NCBI GenBank assembly: GCA_019843655.1
Contig: JACDQD010000006.1
Location: 18,680,246 to 18,744,245, forward strand
DNA: 64,000 nucleotides
Reading direction: 5' to 3'
Origin: Lethocerus indicus
Lineage: Eukaryota; Arthropoda; Insecta; Hemiptera; Belostomatidae
Every line of letters starts with the position of its first letter. The first letter of the stretch is position 1. The notes under the pieces are model-generated. The model was not told the DNA's origin. It ran no database searches and was given only the letters and a program-made list of their open reading frames with translations. Both the position numbers and the translations under genes were made by a program. This document shows, piece after piece, positions 60,001-64,000 of this stretch.

Positions 60001-63000
60001 AAAATAATAGTCTTCAACTGAGAAACAATCAATTATTAAAATTATTTAAGTTCTTTTTAATTTGAAAATGCATTCATATTTAAACCTAGAGCAACAAAAG
60101 CTAACACCTAATCTGTTCCTTCAGAGCAGCTATTTGTATCAGTTGGAAAACATTGACTTCCCTTAGCATGAGTCAAAATATAGTTAAACTCATCAAATAT
60201 TGGAAGTGTAGGAATTGGGCCTAATTTCTTCACTATTGCTTTATCCTCAGCAACTATAAATATTAATTGAAATAATCAGAAAAAGTTTATCTATTACTTT
60301 TAAAATGTATAGTTAATATATACAATTTATAAAATACTTTTTAATTCATACTCATAGTAGGTGTTCTGGAACTAGACTTTGCTTTCCTGAGATGAACTGT
60401 TTTCCTGGCAGTGGGGGGAAAGTACTTATGAATACATAATTATTTTATTCAAATTAAGTTTTCCACTATGAATTCTTATATCTGAAACATATTAGTACTT
60501 CTGTAACAAAATGTCATTTAAAAGGTACTTATGAATACATAATTATTTTATTCAATTTAACTCTAGCCTATGATAAATTCTAGTTTAAATGTTTACAACT
60601 ACTTGTTCAAATTTTAAACCTAACATGCATAAAATATTTATACCTTGCTCACTAGAATACTCCTCACTAGATAAAACCTTAACAGTACCAGAAATTCCTA
60701 AAACAGAATGCATAACACATATTATCTACTATTCCATACCTACACTAAATCTAATGAATATGCATGCAAATCTAAAAGGGTTCTGCAAAGGTGAAACACT
60801 AAAGAACTATTTGTACCAATTAAATATTTAATAATTGTGTAATATCTTTATTTACCCTTTAGATGTTTGCTGATCAATGTTTGGTTTCACATCAATTTTA
60901 GCAGAATTAATTTCTGCATCTTCAATAGAAGATGATACGGCAGAAATAGGGCTTCCTGAACATGATACCTAAGAGTTCAAAATTAATACTTAAAGGATGT
61001 AAAAAAATAAAATACTATCACATTTATTGAACATTAAGTCAATAATTTGTAAAAAATGATAAACAATGAATAGAAATGCTTGCCTAAATATTTTGCATTA
61101 TTCTAATGTCCATCATGACAAAGTAATTTTCATTTACCCAAAATATTGCAAATATTTATGTGCCCAAAGTATTAAATTTAACACATTAAAGGATTTGACG
61201 AAAGTATGCTAGGTAATGCGAAAACTCCTCCTTGTTACAGTCGAGAAAAATTGTAGTACGAGCTACCGCCTTTATGTTAATACTGTATTTCAGGGAATCT
61301 GTTACCTTTGTGGTCCACATGATACCTTTGAAGTCAAAGACGGTATGCTGTAGAGGCACTTCGAAGGTCTTTGTCGTTTACCTCTTGTATATTATCTATT
61401 TAACATTAATATGCGATATTTTAATTTAAAAGTTGATAAATATTATAATTTTATAATCTCAGAATGTCCTGTCGACAACAGGAAGTTTGTTTTAATTATC
61501 CAGTATTTCAAGAATATCAAATGGAAGTTCAGTAGTTAATCTTTCTTCAATACAGTCACAAAACTGGCTGAATAATATGAATTACAATTGAACTAATAAT
61601 TACTATAATCCAAATTCAGTTATTCAGTCCTGAACATGATGCCTAAGTGGTTCAAAATTAATATTTAAAAGGATGTAAAAAAATAAAATACTATCACACA
61701 TTTATTGAACATTAAGTCAGTAATTTGTAAAAAAATTATAAACAATGAATAGAAATGCTTGCCTAAATAATATTTTTGCATTATTCCTAATGTCCATCAT
61801 GCTTGACAAAGTAATTTTCATTTACCCAAAATAAAATATTGCAAATATTTGGAACTATATTCCAAAAATAATTATGTAACACATGATTCATTACTATTTT
61901 TTTGTTGCTTATGTGTTATGTAGATTAAATTAAAATGTTACCACAACTTATTTTGCTTGAAATTTGCCCTTTCGCTTTAGGAGTCAGCAACAATAAGATG
62001 TTCTTTTCAACTGCTTGTAAGTAGAATTTGGGACAATGATTCTTTCAAAAGCCACATTTTAACAACATCTTCTTTCTTGATTTTATAAGAAAGTGGTATT
62101 TTTTCTTTTTCTTTTTTCAGAGTTTGGACCCTAGAAATGTTCCAGTACAAAATATAAAAAACATATGACCATAATGTTACTGTCTAATACTGACTACAGT
62201 ATTAGAGTAATAACAGGTAAATATGTTATATCAACAATATTATATTTTAAATGATGTGATAAAGTTTACCTGTCAACTGATATGACAATATAAGAACCAT
62301 AGTCATTATTTTCATCTTTGTACATGATTGTAGCATCAGGTTTGATAAAGTGAGCTGGAAATACACTAGTGCTTGCAACTCTCTTTGTTAAGTTATTTTT
62401 ATCACAGAATTTCACTTTCAAGTAAAAATTTTCTTGCCAATATTTACCGTTGACTCCTTCAACTATTCCTGGATAAAATAAAGTACTACCAGGCCTTTTA
62501 GCAAATACAAGCAGTCCTCCTCCTATAAGTAAATTCAAAGCAAATTATACTATTGAAAATTCATAATAATAACAGAACTGAATAGACTGATTAATGAACT
62601 GAAAAGACTAACTTGATTCACTTAGTGCCATATCTTCACAGAGGGGTGGCTTATCAGTTAATTGTTCAGTTGTCATAAATGAATTATCATCAGATTCAGA
62701 AATTTCCATTTCTATGGTTTGTGAATCATTTCCAGTTTCAACGTGTTCCTTTCAAAAATTATGGAATAATTCCCAACAGTAAAAGAATGTTATATAATAT
62801 TTAACTTTTGAGAATTAAACCTTTTCGCGACTTGACTAGAAGGGTATGAGGGTCCATTTCATTGACTGGGTGCAGTAGTGATGCACCACTCAATACTTTC
62901 CTTGCCAGTAGCATAATCCACACTTTCCAAGTTTCTCATTTTTTCATGCCCTACAATTATACACCCTCTACAGTAAATTTAATGTAGAGAGAGGTTAACT

Positions 63001-64000
63001 ATAGACATATTATGTTAATTCCTTAATTTTTTAACCATGAAATAAAATACTCAAAATTGTTTTATTTCTAAGGTGAAATCTTTATATTGATGATTCTTAA
63101 TATAATAAATTGAAACAAAATATTTAATAATACATTATATTCAATGAATTATCCAATAAATGTAATTATTCTTTCCAAAACGTCATTAAATTTACATCCT
63201 TCGTTCTGGTCCACTGATGAAGCGAAAGATAACCTAATTTATTATTTTTAATCCAGATAAACCTGACAAACCTGATTTTGTGATAACAAAAATGTAATAT
63301 TAGGTATAATGTTTGTCTTAAATTGTGTGTTATGATATGACAAGCATGGAAATTCCAAACAAAAATATGTTAGGACAACACAATTAGGTGCTACAATAAC
63401 CTCAGCCCAATGTGTCTGAAGTTGTGCTGAAAAGGTTAACTATTATAATTATAATTATTTATGGTATGATATGATATAATATTAGGAATATAATGTATCT
63501 CAGACATTTAGGCAGATTAATGTAGAATTAACATTTTAATAAGATATGAAATTAAGCTTATTATGAGTTAGTGATAGCATTTCACTTATCTAATGTTATT
63601 CAATATTTTAATAATAGTTTTTATAGTATATTAGTTATAAAGAAAAATAAAATGGAATTCATTTTATGCATAAAACAAGTGAATAAATGGTTTAAAGTTA
63701 TGAATAAAATCATTGTGATATAATTTCCAGAAATAAAACTTTAGTCTCCTTCCCATAGGAAAATACAAGCTAGAGAATAAAATAAAATAATTTTCCATAC
63801 CACATCTTCATTCCTAATTTTAATTACTTCCTGAGTTTCAACTTTATTTTTACAGGTTTCTTCTGAAGACTGGATTAGCCTGAAATAAAAATACAAAAAT
63901 AATTTAACTCAATTAAAAAAATTTAATATTGGATAAGATCTAAATAATAAATAAAATATATATAAACCTTACAATTCTGATGTACATGGGCTAATGTTGG
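57036..64000 (-). repeat. Right arm of the inverted duplication
   Basis: Reverse complement of 12678-19727, starting at the first base after the gap and still matching at the window end. Differences include many one-base homopolymer indels, a few substitutions, and several larger changes detailed in the findings. Confidence 0.93.
58450..64000 (-). pseudogene. Inverted second copy of the 53BP1-like gene, exons partly broken
   Basis: Mirror of the left-arm gene. Exons, from 5': 63973-64000 (partial), 63801-63879, 62613-62748, 62270-62522, 61942-62130, 61326-61383, 60856-60968, 60644-60697, 60352-60481, 60110-60253, 59790-60017, 58746-58948 and 58450-58585. Intact in length are 63801-63879, 62613-62748 (here the in-frame form, with the C missing in the left arm), 62270-62522 (Tudor, protein identical), 60856-60968 and 60110-60253. 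Broken: 61942-62130 (net -2), 61326-61383 (-4), 60644-60697 (-2), 60352-60481 (part replaced), 59790-60017 (-2), 58746-58948 (-2) and the last exon (WLIE replaced by a stop). The donor after 60110 has lost its GT. It is either a decaying duplicate or a poorly polished allele; the sequence cannot decide. Confidence 0.8.

Overview
The window is eukaryotic nuclear DNA, almost certainly from an insect. It is AT-rich, its genes are split by GT-AG introns, its synaptotagmin-7 exons read like the arthropod form, and it carries a nuclear copy of mitochondrial nad1 that only reads well with the invertebrate code (AGA = Ser). No order or species can be named from the sequence alone.

Layout. About 1-3 kb holds the last four coding exons of a synaptotagmin-7-like gene (+). 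At 6.7-7.4 kb are the last two exons of an unrecognised gene (-). At 8.5-18.3 kb are 22 exons (+) of a 53BP1-like DNA-damage adaptor: an SQ/TQ-containing N-terminal part, a Tudor region, a basic UDR-like stretch and a C-terminal BRCT pair. Its introns hold two TTAA-flanked MITEs. From 19.7 to 56.9 kb there is no recognisable host gene. This part holds MITE-like repeats, a decayed BED-finger hAT transposon with intact ends and target duplication, a 1.7-kb tandem repeat (about 2.8 copies), a promoter-like segment, a 25-bp perfect foldback, the nad1 NUMT, a roughly 400-bp satellite whose units carry the edge of that NUMT plus a (TA)n tract (17 + 7 units), and about 8 kb of 12/14-bp minisatellite built on CCTAAGCC, reminiscent of telomere repeats.

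A 100-N gap (56936-57035) ends the minisatellite. Immediately after it, 57036-64000 is the reverse complement of 12678-19727. The 53BP1-like locus is therefore present twice, head to tail across 37 kb of repeats, as a more than 7-kb inverted duplication cut by the window edge. The arms share introns, both MITEs and an internal duplication. They differ mostly by homopolymer indels, plus a few larger changes that break exons of the right copy. An unpurged allele scaffolded in reverse is at least as likely as a real inverted duplication. Single-base homopolymer deficits also break Syt7 exon 2 and one left-arm exon, so consensus quality is a general concern here.

Functionally, the two recognisable host genes (vesicle-fusion Ca2+ sensor; double-strand-break repair adaptor) are unrelated neighbours. 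The rest is repeat biology.
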